Below are positions 20,143 through 32,131 of a stretch of 64,000 bases of DNA, one piece after another. The notes under the pieces were generated by a model. The model was not told the origin of the DNA. It searched no databases and worked only from the letters and a program-made list of their open reading frames with translations. A program made the translations under genes and the position numbers. Source of the stretch: Lepidurus packardi (taxonomy: Eukaryota > Arthropoda > Branchiopoda > Notostraca > Triopsidae); assembly GCA_023053545.1 (NCBI GenBank), contig JAKZAN010000007.1:2852001-2916000 (forward strand), in the 5' to 3' direction. The first letter of the stretch is position 1, and each line of letters opens with the position of its first letter.

Positions 20143-23100
20143 TTAGCGTTTGCCCACGCCAAATTCAGCCGCGTCGTCATCAGTGATATCGCCGTATCGC
20201 CAAATGTTTAAATGACGCTTCTTGGCCAAGTCTTGGGCCACAACGTATTCAGTCACCAACTTCTGCAGTCTCCGTTCGCGGCGTAAGTCAACCGACAGCA
20301 AACCGTCGGCTACCAACTCCTTGACTACGTCGCTTTTTGCCTCTGGCGTCGCCAAAGTCACGTGATCCAAGCCATTGACTTTGTACTCCGAGTTGATGAG
20401 TAGTTGCTTATTTAAGGCGTCTTCTGTAAACGCGGCAATCGCTTCCGAAGCATCATCAGCCTTTAAGAAATAAAGCTTAAACTTTCAGAAAGGTTTTCAA
20501 ATCATTTCTTCCCCCTACTTTTATGTTTATTTCCTACTTAAAAAAATACTAATAATAAGCCATTTCCCCCAAGTCAATTCCCTACAATTATTATGGCATT
20601 AATAATAATGCTATTAACACATTTAAATACTTACACTTATACTAATTATAATTGCATAATACAGGAGTGAATTGTTTTATTTATTATTTATGTTATTTAT
20701 TATTACTATATTTACTACTATTTTGTTATTTACTATATTTATGTTATTTATTGTTTATGTTATTATTTGTTATTTATTATTGTTATTATTTATATTTAGT
20801 TATGGGTTAGATGTTAACGAACTGAAAGCGCTGGAGACTTACGTCTTTGGGTAGAATGACACAGGCCAACGCGTATTCCTGCGCAAAAGGCTGCGCAGAG
20901 GAGTAAACTGCGGGGAGAGTTGCACATTGACCGGAATTAGTGGTTTCTCGATTGCCATAATCCACATAAAGCAAGGAAACTTGATTGCCGGCCACTTTCT
21001 CAACTTTAGCGCGATACCATTCACCATCGGAGAACTTGGCTGCGCACAAATCGCCTACCCAAAAAACAAAATTTCAATAAAAACAGCTTATCAACTATTC
21101 TAAGCTCTCTTTACAGACAAACGCTGAATGTACTGACAACCCTACTGAATGTACATGGACGCCCCGGGGAATATTTAATTTAATGTTAAACGTACTGAAT
21201 ATTACGATTTTTTTTATATTTTCTACCTTTTTTAGGCGTATAGGTGCCAGACAGGGGAGGATTGGCTTCCAATTCTTGCCGGATCTGACTCATGAGTTGT
21301 TCTAGCCTGGGGCCTTGTTCAACGTTTTGCGCAAAGAAGGTCAGATTCGGAGTCACTTCCGTGACAACCACAGAAACGTAATTGGTTTTTCGCTCAGTGC
21401 TGGTATCCTCATCGGGTTTCACTTCTTGCTTCTCCACGAAATTGGCCCAACGCTTGATCATTCGCCGTTTGGCGTTTTCTTCGGCTACTTGCAAGGCTCG
21501 GAAATGGCCTGAGCGCTCGGCAGTAAAGTGAACCGAGGCTAAACCTTCCTCTACCAAGGTAACGGACATATTTTGTCCATCAACCCACAGCCACCTACAT
21601 AAATAAAAGCAAATGAATGAAGCCTCCCACAAAAAGAGATAAAATGAAATTTTTACCCAATAAAATTGCCTCCTTTGTCCATACTCTCCACTTCAATTTG
21701 AACTTCATGCTGGAGGCAAGTTTCTTTCGTGAGTTGCAATGCTTCGTCGCCAAAAGGTTCGCCTTCAATGGGTCCTTGCCCGGGTAAAGTCCTCGCGGCA
21801 CGGGGACAGGTAATTCCTAACCACAATAGATTTTTGGATGATTTTCTTTTTATTTTTGAATGATTTTTATTGATCTTTGAATGTTTTTTAAAATCATTTT
21901 TAATTGAAATTTAAACGAAAAAAGTTTGTTTAACAAGCTTTCAATCCAAATGACAGGAAACGGGGTGAAAAAATGAAGAGGAAAGTTGAAAATTTGAAAA
22001 AGAGAGAATAACGATAACTAGGATGCGAAAGGCTTGTGTTTTACCTGCTAGTAAGAAGGTAACGAAGCAAGTTTCGCGTGGGATGAAGAGCCTTAATCTG
22101 GATCCTGAGGCTACGAATTCCACTACAGCTTCCGTGCGTCCTGCGCGTTGTAAGAAAGGCAAGAATTGCTTCGCTTTGTTCAAATCCTAGGCATTAAACA
22201 GATAGATTAACTTTACGTTCTCAAGTTTCTTTCAACTATATATATTTTGTTGTTTCTGCTTTTACTCCTGAAACGTCGGCCACTCGGTGAACTGGAGGTT
22301 CCTTTTTGTCCCACAAGCCTTTGCCAGACTTTTGGGCTTTCATTTCGGCGGCTAGCAGGTCGTCATAGTGAGAGGAACGAGCATCATCGTCTTGGCGATA
22401 ACGGATCACAGTTGCCAAGCCTTTTTGGATCATAGCTTCGGCCACGTTGCTACAAAAAAATGGCCAAGGGTTAAAGTCTAAGACTGCGAAATCTGGGAAG
22501 AAACTCTTACCTGCCACCAATCAGAACAGTGCAGCAAGTCTTTTCAGGAAAGTTATTGGCAGGAGGCTGGACGTAATCAACGGTAACATCGATTTTCTTG
22601 CCTATGAGACGTTTTCGGAGGAACTCGCGAGCTTCGTACATCCAGGGAATGTCATATAAGGGACGGAAGCCTTTCTTCTGGCTCAATTCGGCTTTCTCTT
22701 CGCTCAACCTAACCAGAAGTAACACTAAAACTTGAATCCAAACTGTTTAAAAAAGCAACCCTATGTAAAACTCCTCCCTATCCCAGAAAAACAAGTAACT
22801 ACAAGATAATAGGTTACCTAGGAGGACGGATGCTGGCCAAAAAGATCTTTTTAAGAGTTCCGTCATTCATTTTAACCATCATGGCATCTGCGTTGATCAC
22901 CTCTACCACTTTAGCAACAAACTGTTTGTCTTTGCCTGTTAACTAAGACATCAAGTGTTATTTGATAAGAATTCTTCCACAAATTCTCCTCCAAAGTAGC
23001 GTTATTACTTGATTGGTTGCAGGAGCGTAATCTTTCCATAATCTGACCTTCTTTTCCTTAGCTTGGCGCTCTGCAGCCCTTAGTTTCTCTGTCCCACCAG

Positions 23101-24595
23101 TCACCAAGGCGATGGACCAATCTACACAGCGGGCGAATCCTTCTTTCAGCAAAAGCTCGGCGATATTTCCATTCTAAATAGATATAAACAATAAAATGAG
23201 CGTTTTTATAAGCTCACCAATGAAGTACGATAAGTAAAGCAATGGCTTAAGTAATAGTGAGCAATGACTGATGACTTACGGGATGAACGATGCTGCCGAC
23301 GAAGTTATTGTTGTTGACAGATTCCAAAATGACTTCTACGTCTCTTTGGAGTAGCCTGGATTCCGTGAAGAACTTGGCTTCTTCCGCGAAAAGTTCTGTT
23401 AAAGACGAGTCTGGTTTTCCATCCGAGTCCAGCTTGAATCCAGGACACTAAAAAAAAAAAAAATTATTAAAATTTTTACAGACAACCCGTAAGCAAGGAA
23501 AACAAAGAAATTCCAAAAGATTTTTTAGAAAAAACTTACCCGAACCCCTGAGATCATCAAAGTAATATGATAATGATCGGGTAACAGGAACAATCTAACT
23601 GTAGAGCCATCGCGGACGTGTTCTACCACAGCCTGGACCGGTTTGCCTCCAAATTTGTCGACAAAGTTGCGAGGATTTTCAATGGTCCATTTAACTTCAC
23701 GCGCGTGTTCCTAAAAACCAATGTATGATTCACACAAACTGCAAAGAGGTTAAAATTCTTACTTGAACTCCTTGCTGAGCCCATTTGCCCTTGCCGGCAG
23801 CTTTAGCTGTGTTTTCTAAGTCTACTAAGCGAGTTAGTTCAGGTGATCCTCGTCCTTCAGAACGCACAGATACAAAACCCTCTGAAATGAGGGATTCCAC
23901 CAAGTTTTCACCAGTTTGGGCATCTAAAAGTTCGCCAACATTTCCCCATGAATTATTCGGTTAAATTTACTTGACTAAAGTACCTTTGCCTAGGAAAAGA
24001 TAGCCGTACTCTCTGCCTGAAGCAGGGACTTTGTACTCGACTGTGAAGAGGACTTCTTTGCCAATCACCTTCTTGCGCAAGAATTCGCGAGCTTCCCAAG
24101 CGAATGGCTCATCTTTGGATTCTTCAGCACTTTTGGAGAGGGAATGATTTGTTTTTAAACACCTTCAAGTGATGGTTCTAGATAAGTTTTTACTTGGCTG
24201 TAGCCCTTCTTCCCAGCCTGGGAGCATTGATGGAAGACAAATTCAGCTGACGTTCAGGAGGAGGGCCGCCTTTGGGAATTCCACGGATAATAACAGCATC
24301 TCCAGACAAAACCTACAGATACATATTAATACTTTACACTACTTGTAAGTATGAGTACAAGTCTTTACAAGCACGTGGACATGTGAACTAGAAAACCTAA
24401 ACCTTGTGAAATTAGAAACTAGCCGGCATGGTTCAGGAAGCTTTTAACTTAATATTTAAGCATTTCAAGGTTGCTACGTGCACGATATGAAAGGAATTAA
24501 ATAAGTTTTACTTGTTTGACGATGCCCTTAAAGTACTGAGGTGGTGCTTTTTCCTTTGTTTGGCTCTCTGCTGGTGGCTGAGCTGGTGCACTCAT
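20143..24595 (-). CDS. SND1: Staphylococcal nuclease domain-containing protein 1 (Tudor-SN)
   Basis: Fifteen exons read on the minus strand: 24595-24512, 24312-24194, 24129-23984, 23923-23763, 23710-23540, 23447-23280, 23173-23009, 22942-22818, 22708-22511, 22449-22266, 22186-22045, 21816-21657, 21594-21227, 21054-20843, 20460-20143. All junctions are GT-AG and in phase, giving 906 residues (human 910). The protein binds and cleaves structured or edited RNA and acts in RISC, stress granules, splicing and transcriptional coactivation. Four staphylococcal-nuclease-like repeats come first (one includes [11 protein letters not shown]; another [28 protein letters not shown] and [20 protein letters not shown]), followed by a Tudor domain ([19 protein letters not shown]) inside a fifth, split SN fold that ends [17 protein letters not shown]. 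The match to animal SND1 is full length with no broken exon. Its nearest gene, HACD3, is convergent. Confidence 0.97.
20461..20842 (-). other. Last intron of SND1 with AT-rich simple repeat
   Basis: About 382 bases, far longer than the gene's other introns (typically 60-80). Plus-strand 20670-20800 is a run of TTATT/TTTATG-type imperfect repeats. No coding signal. Confidence 0.6.
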
Positions 24596-25386
24596 GATGG
24601 GGGTCCAAAAAATGCGGCTGGGGCAGTCCAAGTCCGGAAAAAGTTTAAACTGATCTGCAAGAAATGCAGAAATGGAGGAGACAGTCAGCGAAAAGGATGT
24701 ATTTCTCGTTGCTCGAAAGCTTCGTAATAAATTTAATGCTGGAAATCACAAAAACAGCTGTTTTCCTTACCACGATTGAGGCGGCGAAGAACACGGAAAG
24801 GGATCGAGAGCCAATAAGAAGCCGGTTAGCCCGTGACGTCATCTTACACGTTGTCTGGGCAAATGACCCTTTATGCCGAACCTCACTGCCATCTAGGGAA
24901 CGAATACCGTGAGTCAACAATGAATTGTGATGAAATGAATCAATTACCACGAGGCAACAAAGAAATGAATTGTGCTTTCTTCTGGAGCGTTTAAATTCCC
25001 ATAAATTGAAGGCCAATAGCCCAAACGCGTGTATGTTATAAATCTAAATTCTGAACACAATACTGATGGCAAAAACGAACATTCTTTATCCCCCTCACAA
25101 ATCTTGCCAATTCCAACATTTTTGCATAACAGACAACTGTTCAAATTCTCCCCTAAATAAAAAATACAAATTCCATTCTTGTTCAAACTTCACACCTAAA
25201 ATTTACAAGGAAAGATTTCCATAAATACACGTATGTTCACTTTACGTAAATTTTGTCAATGCTCTTCAATCTTTCCTTTTCAACGTTCGCAGCCCATTTT
25301 CGTAAGAGAAAAAAGTTTCATAACATTGGGTTCGCCTTACTCTTTTTTGCTCGGAACAGAAGACAAACTTTTGGGCCACCAAAAAC
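24596..25386. other. Spacer between SND1 5' end and POSH 3' end
   Basis: About 790 bases holding the SND1 promoter/5' UTR and, further right, the AT-rich 3' UTR of POSH. Several short open frames (for example 24664-24912 on the plus strand) overlap the SND1 upstream region and show no family resemblance. Confidence 0.5.
24811..24841. promoter_or_regulatory. CCAAT and CRE/ATF-type motifs upstream of SND1
   Basis: CCAAT at 24811-24815 and the palindrome TGACGTCA at 24834-24841 lie 216-246 bases upstream of the SND1 start. Spacing and composition suit a proximal promoter. The function is inferred only from motif identity. Confidence 0.4.
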
Positions 25387-28300
25387 TTAAAAACTTTCTA
25401 CAAACGAAGCTGGAAACAACCCGGTCTTCCCGGTCCGTAATAACATCCCTTTGTACCAGCCATCGTCGCGCTTCTTGTGCACATAAATCACATCGCCCAC
25501 CCGCAATTCCAATTCGTATTCACTATTCGGCGGATACGGCACAATACAACGGAATCTTTCCCTCACTAAAGGCGTAGGTGGTTTGGGTTTGTTCGTATCG
25601 ACATTTTCTCCATTTTCTACCTCGGTACTACAAACAAACAGAAAATTACCACTTTTAACGTCAAAAGACATAAAAAAATGTTTAAATATACCACGCGCTG
25701 GTCATGATTAGCTGATGTCGCTCCTTCGCTTTCAGTCTTTGCGATCCGCTGCTAATTTTGCTCTTCCCAGGGTCCATCAACACCACATCCGCAGGCACTA
25801 ATTGCAACAGCTGACTTGGACAAGATCCAGACCTAATAAGAAAGGAAAATAAGACTTTTGAACTAGATTCTCCAGATTTCAATTTTTTTTCAATTGTTTA
25901 CTAAAAATACATACCGAACATGAACAGGAGCCGGTGTTGGTGACGCAGTTAACAGGACGTGGACGTCTTCAAAGACGGGGTTATCTATTGAATAAGGCGT
26001 GGCAGTATGGGCCTTTTTCTTCCCTGTCAACCGTTTCATCAATCCTCCGGTCTTTTCCTTGTCTTTCTTGTCCTAAACAAGAAGAAAATAAAGAATAAAG
26101 TAAACTTTAGTACATGAGCTTATAAGTTGGTCAGCTTACTTTATCGGTTTTAGGACTTGCTTCTAGGACTACATTCGGGGGCGGTACTACGCTTCCTCCC
26201 AGGTTTCTCCCCTCCCTTTGCTCCCCAAAATATGCTTTTAAGACTTTAAATTCTTTTATAAATAAAAAAAAAAATTATTTACGTATTTCTGGCCGGAGCT
26301 GGTACTGGGGCATTCGCAAGGCGCTGTACTACTGCTGCAGGCACAGATGCAGAAGCAGACGTGTTGGTAGGGAGCGGAATGGGTGACAAGGAACGGGAGG
26401 AGGGGGGTAACGGTAAGTGAGGGCTGAGAGCACGCGGAGGCAATTCAGGTGGTTGAGAAGAGCAACTGGCGCTGCTACGAGGACTTAGGGAAGGGAGAGG
26501 GGTTTTGGGAGCGTTCTGATTGGATGCTACAGGCCGTGGAGGCGAGCTTAAGGAATTGACGGTATTGGGCGGGGCCATATGTGGCGGTGGAGCCAAGGAA
26601 AGATGCGGATGGGGATGTGATCTAAGAGTAAAAAAAGTCATATATATATTTTTTAATCTATTTTTTTTTTAAATTGGGAAAAATTCTAACCTGACCGGTT
26701 GTACATAGTTGCCCGGGAAAACACCCGATTGCTGTGTTCGCACACTTGTGCCCCTGAACCATCCATCTTGGCACTTGTCTGTTACGGTATACAGTGCTCC
26801 CTTACGTAATTCCAATTCGTCTGACTTTTGGGGTTTGTAGGGATACAGCGCAATATACCTTATTACCAAAAAAAAAATTATGGCAGAAACAACGCTTTAA
26901 AAAAAGTTTTTCTTTCAAATAAGTTCTTACAAAGCTGGCGGGAGGAGTATACTCGGAGGCTGCGTCACGGGCTTCAGAACAGGAGGTGACGGGATGCCAG
27001 GAATGAGCACCGCAGACTCGCAATAGGAAATTTCCTGATTCCCATTAGCGGCGCGTCGAGACCGTGAAGAAATGGGCGGTTCTTCTTCCGAAAGGTTTAC
27101 TATTTCCGCTGAATGGCGATGTGCGACTGCTGTGTCATGACTGGGCGAGCTTTGGGGTCTACTGGCGTTAAAACTGTGGCGTTTTTCACGGTGGGAGCGG
27201 CGGCTTGAAGAATTTCTTACGGCTACTATGAAAATCAAAGGATTAACATTCAAAAGATTAGCTGAAAAAGCAGGTTTAAAAGCGTTTACAGTACCTTGAG
27301 GTTGCGGTAAATGCGCTGGAGCTGCGGATGAGGGACTGCTGGGCGAAGGATCTGAGCTGGAAGTCGCCGAATTAGAAGCTGCGGTGGAAGAAGGAGCAGA
27401 ACGAACCCTGGCATGGGTTACGCTCGCTCCTGCGTTTAAGGCCACATATTCGCCGCCTTCTGCCGTGCTGGTATTAATATTAGTACTTTGGGCACTACTG
27501 GAATAAACGCAAGATACATCCGAGTTTATGGTGACGTAATTTGAGTTAAAAATGACTTAAAATGTGAACGTGAGCTACTTTAGAGGAGTTTTCATGAGTA
27601 ACTTTGCCAAGTTATTCATCTCCACGAAGGATATGGGAAAGATACCGATACGGTCGCCTAATTTGCCCTCGGCCCAATTCTCGTCCACTCTTCTGATCAC
27701 TGTGACAATCTCATTCTGTGGGAAATTAGAACATGCAAAATAAAATACAAAAATAGATTTAAAAATTTACTTTGGAGAAGCTTAAACAGTCCTTTTCTTC
27801 ATCATGGGTCATTTTAAAATCATAGAGAGCTTTGCATTGAGGTACTAAACTAGGCAAAGGTGTGATGACCTACAAAAATTGTAATGAATTGAAATTAATA
27901 TTTGAAAAACAAAACGAATTTCTGAATATGTGTATTACCTGGACATAAGTGGCAGGAAAATAGCCTTGAGTAACCCCCAATTGCCCATGATACCAATTGG
28001 CATCGATTTGCTTCTTCAGTAGGATGACGTCTCCTTTTTTGAAGCTCAAATCCCTAAGTGAAATGTTACAAAATTAATTTTCCGAATCGATTGATGAAAA
28101 AAAGTAAATGTTAGTTTTAGCTTCTATAACAGATTTTAAACTGAAAATTAAAAATTCTTACCCGGATTCTTTGGAGTCGAAATTGTACAAGGCTCTCGCG
28201 CAAGGCTGAGAGGAGTTGGGTAAAACCTGAGAGGCGGAAACTGGCTCTGTTCGGGGGGGATTTGTAACTTGAACAGGTTGGATCTGGGTTGGTAGAAGGG

Positions 28301-28664
28301 GCGTAGTGACTCCAACCGGCGCAGTTGTAGCTGACTGGGACGTTTCTTGAGAAAACGCCAAAAACTTGCTCGCAGAGACTGCAACTGGCTGAACGTCAGG
28401 AAGAAGAGCTGGCGGTTTCGTTCTGGGAACGTTTTTCATGCCTTCTAGGAGTCTCATGAGTAAAATGTTGGGTGGGAGCGTGTCGATCTTGGTGGTGACC
28501 AAGACGCGACATTCTGGACAGCGTAACTCTTTCTGGGTGCTGACAATCTCTTGGAGGCATTTCTTGCAAAAGGTGTGTTGACAGGGAAGCACCTTGCTGG
28601 ACACATCCAGACGTTCCAGACATACTGAGCATTCTAGTAAGTCGTTGATCATCCACTCTTCCAT
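25387..28664 (-). CDS. POSH: E3 ubiquitin ligase POSH (SH3RF), RING plus four SH3 domains
   Basis: Twelve exons on the minus strand: 28664-28162, 28053-27939, 27869-27771, 27715-27579, 27497-27295, 27225-26931, 26858-26691, 26621-26283, about 26215-26140, 26072-25915, 25832-25692, 25627-25387; about 824 residues (human SH3RF1 888). POSH is a scaffold for Rac-JNK signalling and a RING E3 ligase working in trafficking and apoptosis. The RING is at residues 12-52 (C12, C15, C28, H30, C33, C36, C49, C52). SH3-1 is at about 155-208, SH3-2 about 214-272, SH3-3 about 452-505 and SH3-4 about 767-822, ending VESF. Ser/Pro-rich linkers join them, with the conserved EKRHSF patch after SH3-2. The start is the ATG giving MEEW just before the RING. 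The left edge of the ninth exon is uncertain (phase), and the 69-base intron 27226-27294 has no in-frame stop and could be retained. Confidence 0.93.
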
Positions 28665-29661
28665 AGCTTCTTCATAGTAAGCTGAGAATCGGGAGAACAC
28701 AACGGCAGAATGCTAGACGCGGGTAGAGATCCAATCCAAATAGTACCGCAAACAAAACCAGAATATTAATCCATTTGAAAACCCTCTGGAACATGGAAAT
28801 AAGAGTTGAAATTAGATTCAGATTTTGAAAAGGTGTTAGAGACTAATTCAACTTACGTTAAAGCCTAAATGAACAGCTAAAACTGACTTTTAATCTTCAT
28901 AAACATTGCATCCTGTTTATCGCCATCCGGAACAGCGAATACATAACGGGCAGATCGGATCATGGAACCGTGAACCTATATTTGAACTTCCTTACAGGCG
29001 TTTATTCGCGGTCTCAGAAAGGATTTGTGAGCCACACTTGTTCGTTATCACAAGATTTGTGGCTCCAGTGATTTGTTTCCCCGACCCACAAGATCTCTGG
29101 CAAATCTAAGGTTTGAACCAGCGACCGCTCGACTGATCAGAATGTAGCTCTTCGTTCGCGGTACATGGTTCAAAGACTAGACCCACTCATTGATGAACAT
29201 ACTGAATGCCGAACCCACGAATCGATAAGCAAGCGGACAAAAGCAGCCTAAACCATGGAGTAAAGATATATATAGACGGAACATACAGCCCTTTGGATGG
29301 GTCTTTTGTTACCCTTACAGGCTAGTTCCCTGAGAGGATAGGATTGGTCAGACCTGTTTGATGTCTGACCATCAAACCCTTAGGTAACTTGGCTCTTTGG
29401 CTCCTCCTTTTCGATCTATTTCTTAGAAACAGACCTCTACACAGGGATGTTCCCTCTCTATATATCCTTTACTCTATGGCCTAAACCTATGCAGCGCTGG
29501 CGAAGTAGGACGGACCTTGTAGCCCTTAAACACAACCTGCGAACAGGTATCAGTTGCCATGACAACAGTATTTTAGTAAATATAAACTTAAGAATAATGA
29601 TAACTTGTGGAAAGAGCAAATCGGTGTAAAACTTCTCAGGACTCTCAAATTTTTGTTTAAA
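28665..29661. other. Divergent spacer between POSH and MMAA
   Basis: About 1 kb containing the 5' UTRs and promoters of both genes. I see no TATA box close to either start and no protein match. A GGTTTGAACC tract at about 29110 recalls a tRNA T-loop but does not fold into a full tRNA. Confidence 0.45.
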
Positions 29662-31169
29662 ATGCCTGTAACTTTTCTAGGTTGCAGGTTAAGCAAAAGA
29701 TTCGTCCATTTTGTACGTGTTAGCACACAAATAGCGATTCCAAGTCGATTTTCTTCGGCCCTGCCTCAACTCTACCCGTCTTATCTTCATACTCAAATCA
29801 CTCACTATAGTTCTGCTCCTACAAAACCGGCCAGTGATTCCGTCGTGTATCCTGCGATAGAGAGACTGACGTTAGGCGAAAGTAGCCGTGTGGAGGAGCT
29901 CTTTCAAGGGATTATCCATAAAAACCGTGCCAGTTTAGCCCAAGGAATCACTTTAGTAGAATCGACCCATCCCCGACGAATGGTTCAAGCGCAGCATTTA
30001 CTTTCCTGTATCCTCCACTACAACAGAGAAAAACTACGAACTCAAGGACCCGAAAAAACGCTCAGTTTTCGTGTTGGACTTTCCGGACCTCCTGGCGCGG
30101 GCAAGTCGACTTTTCTGGAATTCATTGGGAAATTCCTAACCAAGCAAGGGAAACGAGTAGCTGTCCTCGCTGTCGATCCTTCCTCGTCTACTACAGGAGG
30201 TTGTTAACTCACAGTATATGTTCTCAAATGATTGCAACACTTTCTTATGCTAATCTTTACAACATAGGGTCTCTTTTGGGCGATAAAACTCGAATGCAAG
30301 AATTATCCCGTGATATGAATGCCTTCGTACGACCTTCTCCAGCAAGTGGACACTTGGGGGGCGTAACCCGATCCACCAGCGAAGCAATTATTTTATGCGA
30401 AGGAGCTGGCTATGATTTCGTGTTCGTGGAAACTGTCGGTAACTTTTTTTCCTTTGTTTTCGCCAGAAAAAGAATCTTGCTTTCTTCAAAAAAAAATATT
30501 GAAAGGTGTTGGCCAATCCGAGTATGCAGTAGCTGATATGGTAGATTTGTTCGTTTTATTGATCCCACCAGCAGGAGGAGACGAACTTCAAGTAATTCTA
30601 AGGCTCCAAACTAGTTACTCCTTTTATTTAATTTTTTTTTAAATATGTATTTCTCAACCACTGACTGAAAACTTTTCTAAGGAAAATGTAAGCCATGAGT
30701 TCTGTTTTGTTCGTTTTGCTAGGGACTCAAACGTGGAATTGTAGAAAGAGCGCACTTGGTTGTCGTCACCAAGGCAGACGGTGATCTGAAAGAAGCAGCT
30801 CTGCGCATCCAGTACGAGTACATGTCTGCACTTAAATTCATGCGACCCATTTCAAAGAACTGGCAACGTCAAGTGCTTCGTGTTTCCTCCGCCACGGGCC
30901 AAGGCATGACTGAGTTATGGGAGGTGATGCAGAAGTTCCGTGACGTAATGCTCTACGTGGGTGAGCTCGAAGAAATGCGTCGGAAACAGCAAAAGATCTG
31001 GATGTGGAACCAAATTTCGGCACACCTAATTGACGTCTTCAAAGCCCACCCAATAGTACAGACACACGTCCACCAATTGGAAGAGGGAGTGCAAAATGGG
31101 ATTTTAACGCCCGGCCAAGCTGCAGATATCCTTATCCATTACTTCCTTACCGCCAACACTAACTCCTGA
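29662..31169 (+). CDS. MMAA: Methylmalonic aciduria type A protein, mitochondrial (G-protein chaperone of methylmalonyl-CoA mutase)
   Basis: Four exons: 29662-30199, 30268-30438, 30506-30591, 30723-31169, giving 413 residues (human 418). It is a GTPase of the ArgK/MeaB group that loads and protects adenosylcobalamin on methylmalonyl-CoA mutase in mitochondria. The first 50 or so residues are basic and Ser-rich without acids ([14 protein letters not shown]...), as expected for a matrix targeting sequence. The P-loop GPPGAGKST is at residues 142-150; then come [27 protein letters not shown], the switch region FVETVGVGQSE, and VVTKADGD for base recognition. The C-terminal dimerisation arm contains [11 protein letters not shown]. 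The chosen ATG is the first in frame and gives the normal length. Introns of 68, 67 and 131 bases interrupt conserved motifs cleanly. No defects seen. Confidence 0.96.
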
Positions 31170-32131
31170 TTTTCTAAAGAAGTTGTTAAAATTAATTTAT
31201 AGATAAATACATTTTTATACATCACAAATTAAATTAAAGAAGGTAAGTATTTCATTTTGAATTTCTTTTTTTTTGCCTCTCACACCTTGGTTCCCCATCT
31301 CTTGACCAGGAAAAAACAAAAGATAAGAAAAATTCCTGGAACATTACACGAACATATACAAACGAAAAAGAAAAAAAAAGGACACAACCCACATAAAACT
31401 ACGTATAACTGGGCCTGGGGAAAAAGAATTGAAAGAACTAGAGAATAATCCCTCATAATTAACAACACGATAAATTAGAAAACCACTTGCGTGTCCGGAA
31501 AGGAAGATTCGAGTCCAAAATAGCCACATACGTTAAGAATTGCAGCAAAAATAATAATAAACAATGAAGCAATGAATGTGCCACCACAATAGTTTCCATA
31601 CATTGTGGGTGATGGAAATTCGCAATTATTCTCTTGTAGAGAGAGAAAGAGGGATAAATAGTTCGGGTTGAAATTTCACTGTTGGACAGGAAAAATCTCG
31701 ACACTTCACCAATAATATAGAATTGCTAGAAAGCCAACCATGCATTCTGACAGCACACAAGAAAAAACAACAACTAAAAACTAAGTCTGACGTTCTGAGC
31801 ACAGCCATAGACGTAAAAAACACTGGGTAACCGGCACGTTTTGATTCTGCACATGCGCCATTAATGGATTTTTGAAAATTTTCTTCCCAGCCTATAGGAA
31901 CGGACGGCGTTTTTTTACTTCTCTTTTTTACAATTTCTTTGGCTTATCGCACTGCTTTTTTCTATTTCCTGCCCCTACTTTCGGGTATGATTGGTCCCAT
32001 TTCGTGCCGTTAAAAACCGGGAGTGGAAAAAAATTGTAACTTTTTTTCGAAAAGAAAAAATACATAACGTTGTCCTTCACGTATCACAGGATCACAATAT
32101 TTTCTGATTCTGGGTTCTACAAATATCTGTA
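31170..32131. other. Convergent 3' spacer between MMAA and TMTC2
   Basis: AT-rich sequence with long T and A runs; it holds the 3' UTRs of both genes. MMAA has only a variant ATTAAA near 31228. No gene recognised. Confidence 0.5.

Noticed and set aside
19733-20146. 137-codon lysine-rich plus-strand frame
   Set aside because: A-rich translation of a convergent 3' UTR; no domain and antisense to the end of the SND1 transcript.
29105-29200. tRNA-like GGTTTGAACC and GAGCTACATTCTGATCAG motifs, possible SINE head
   Set aside because: No acceptor stem or full cloverleaf could be paired, and no poly-A or flanking repeat was seen.
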